Source: Paulownia fortunei
Lineage: Eukaryota > Streptophyta > Magnoliopsida > Lamiales > Paulowniaceae
Direction: 5' to 3'
Assembly: GCA_019321725.1 (NCBI GenBank)
Contig: JAGSPU010000064.1
Coordinates: forward strand, 1 to 64,000
DNA length: 64,000 nt
The notes beneath the pieces were generated by a model that was given only the letters and a program-made list of their open reading frames with translations, made no database searches and had not been told where the DNA came from. Shown in pieces: positions 62,658-64,000 of this stretch. The position numbers were made by a program, and so were the translations under genes. The number at the start of each line of letters is the position of its first letter. The first letter of the stretch is position 1.

Positions 62658-63623
62658 CAAATTCACATTTTGAAGTGAATTTTAATATTATAAATAGATT
62701 GATTTTTTTTTAATTTTTTAATTCAACTTGATCCAGATTCAATTCATTTATTTTTTATTTTTTTTAATTATTATATACTAATATGATAATTTTTTTTAAA
62801 AAAACTAGATTTTTCAGAAAATTTTAATAATATTGTTTTTAAAAATTATAATTTTTAAATTCTTTTAATTATAAAACGGGTCTAGAAAACTTACACATCA
62901 AATTTTAATCTAAATTTAAATTTTTAAAAATTTTAATTAATTGAATGTCAAATTAATCCAAACACAACTCATTATGAATAATTTGAGGGGGTGGGGATGG
63001 GGAGACAAATAAAAGACGTGCGCATCACTTCTATCTTTTTTCATTTTTGTAATACAACTTGAGGCAGAAATTTTAGTATAAATCAATTAAACGGAATTGA
63101 TAGTCATGTTTTGATTTATTAAATAAAAAAACGTAACTTGTGTCCACGTGCATCCAATCAGTATGCAACCATATGTTGTCTTACACGTCGTTGATTAGAT
63201 TAATCCCTATTATGCATGAAAGCAGATGTTTATTTCAAAGAATATGCATTTCGTTGCAAGTGAAATATGTAATATGCATAAATAATGAGGTTTGTGGATC
63301 TCACTAATGGTGGATTAGTGGAATTAGTCAACAAATTTTGAAGTCATTTTATGGTTACTCTTTTTAAGGGTACCACAGTTCTATTATATTAAACTTACTT
63401 TACTTTGAGTGAATATTATTAGTGGTTTTTTATTTTATTTTACTTATATTAGATAGTTATCGAAGTATATTTTATTACATACTTGTCAACACCGAGTAAG
63501 TAAATGACTTATTAATAAATTAGAGAGTAAAATTTAGATATTTTGAAAACAAATTGGTTTGTGGACTGCCTTCAATGTTAGAAAGGAGGTTTCACTTTCT
63601 ATGTAGTATCGTATAGAAAGATT

Positions 63624-63685
63624 AATTAAAAACTATAAGATTGTATTTAGAGATAAATTAAAAACTATAAGATTGTATTTAGAGA
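63624..63685. repeat. Tandem duplication, period 32, perfect 30-base copies
   Basis: AATTAAAAACTATAAGATTG and the following ten bases recur identically at 63624 and 63656. Confidence 0.9.
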
Positions 63686-63796
63686 AAATGACGTGGATTT
63701 AAAATTGAAGATTTGAAAAAAGAATTTTAATATAAATTTAAAATTAATTACAATAACTTAAAAAAATAATTTAAATTAAAAACTCAAATATTTAAA

Positions 63797-63895
63797 ATCA
63801 ACTGAATCATAAAATTATCAAAACAAACTCAATAAAATTGTTATTATGAATTTGAAATCCTTAACTCCAAATCAATCAATCCAAATAAAATTTAA
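63797..63895 (+). repeat. AT-rich dispersed repeat, copy B
   Basis: Counterpart of 29920-30018, aligned over about 100 bases including CTCAATAAAATTGTTATTATG. Its ends are undefined. Confidence 0.45.
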
Positions 63896-64000
63896 AATAA
63901 TTATAACAACGGAGGTGTTTTAAATTAAAAAAATGACAAAGATATCACTAAATTTGTGGGCTAATGTTCATCTATAATTAGCAGGGAGAATTTCTTGTTG

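Larger units (their letters stand above)
61602..64000. other. SAM synthase upstream region and gene-free right end
   Basis: The first few hundred bases are the promoter region. They are GC-richer to about 61880 and include GGGCCC-type motifs. Beyond that the sequence is AT-rich with two short tandem duplications and an AT-rich dispersed repeat. The minus-strand open frame at 62349-62594 is not recognisable. Confidence 0.5.

Overview
The window is nuclear DNA from a eudicot plant. It is AT-rich, all seven protein genes it contains are plant-type, six of them are split by GT-AG introns, and long AT-rich intergenic tracts carry transposon-like debris and microsatellites. No prokaryotic operons, CRISPR arrays, rRNA or convincing tRNA genes were seen. 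I cannot name the species.

Layout from left to right: (1) the 3' part of a heparan-alpha-glucosaminide N-acetyltransferase-like membrane protein gene (+, 1-2301, open at the left edge). (2) An ACT-domain-repeat protein gene of the ACR9/ACR10 type (-, 4253-7321). (3) A 6.4 kb gene-free stretch. (4) A small CDC25/arsenate-reductase-like rhodanese gene (-, 13698-15996). (5) A RING plus WD40 E3 ligase gene of the RFWD3 type (+, 17367-26038), divergent from gene 4 across 1.4 kb. (6) A 6.7 kb gene-free stretch. (7) A xyloglucan endotransglucosylase/hydrolase gene of the XTH31/XTH32 type (-, 32748-34521). (8) A 12.5 kb AT-rich block with direct duplications, LTR-like pieces, En/Spm (CACTA)-like termini and an array of short inverted repeats. 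(9) An FAD synthase-like gene: PAPS-reductase-type domain followed by a molybdopterin-binding-type domain (+, 47055-55835). (10) An S-adenosylmethionine synthase gene with an uninterrupted coding region and a long 5'UTR intron (-, 59139-60311). (11) A gene-free right end with tandem duplications and an AT-rich repeat.

Six gene models were joined by hand at splice sites. In every complete one the exon lengths sum to a multiple of three and the protein length is close to that recalled for Arabidopsis relatives: 412, 127, 653, 295, 510 and 390 aa. The genes are independently transcribed and do not form a pathway. The notable arrangement is their neighbourhood: from memory, the Arabidopsis relatives of genes 2, 7 and 10 sit close together on chromosome 2, and those of genes 4, 5 and 9 on chromosome 5, so this looks like an ancestral block that split after genome duplication.

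I found no clearly new biological system. The most unusual non-genic structure is the array of short GCGT...ACGC inverted repeats at 43.2-45.0 kb.
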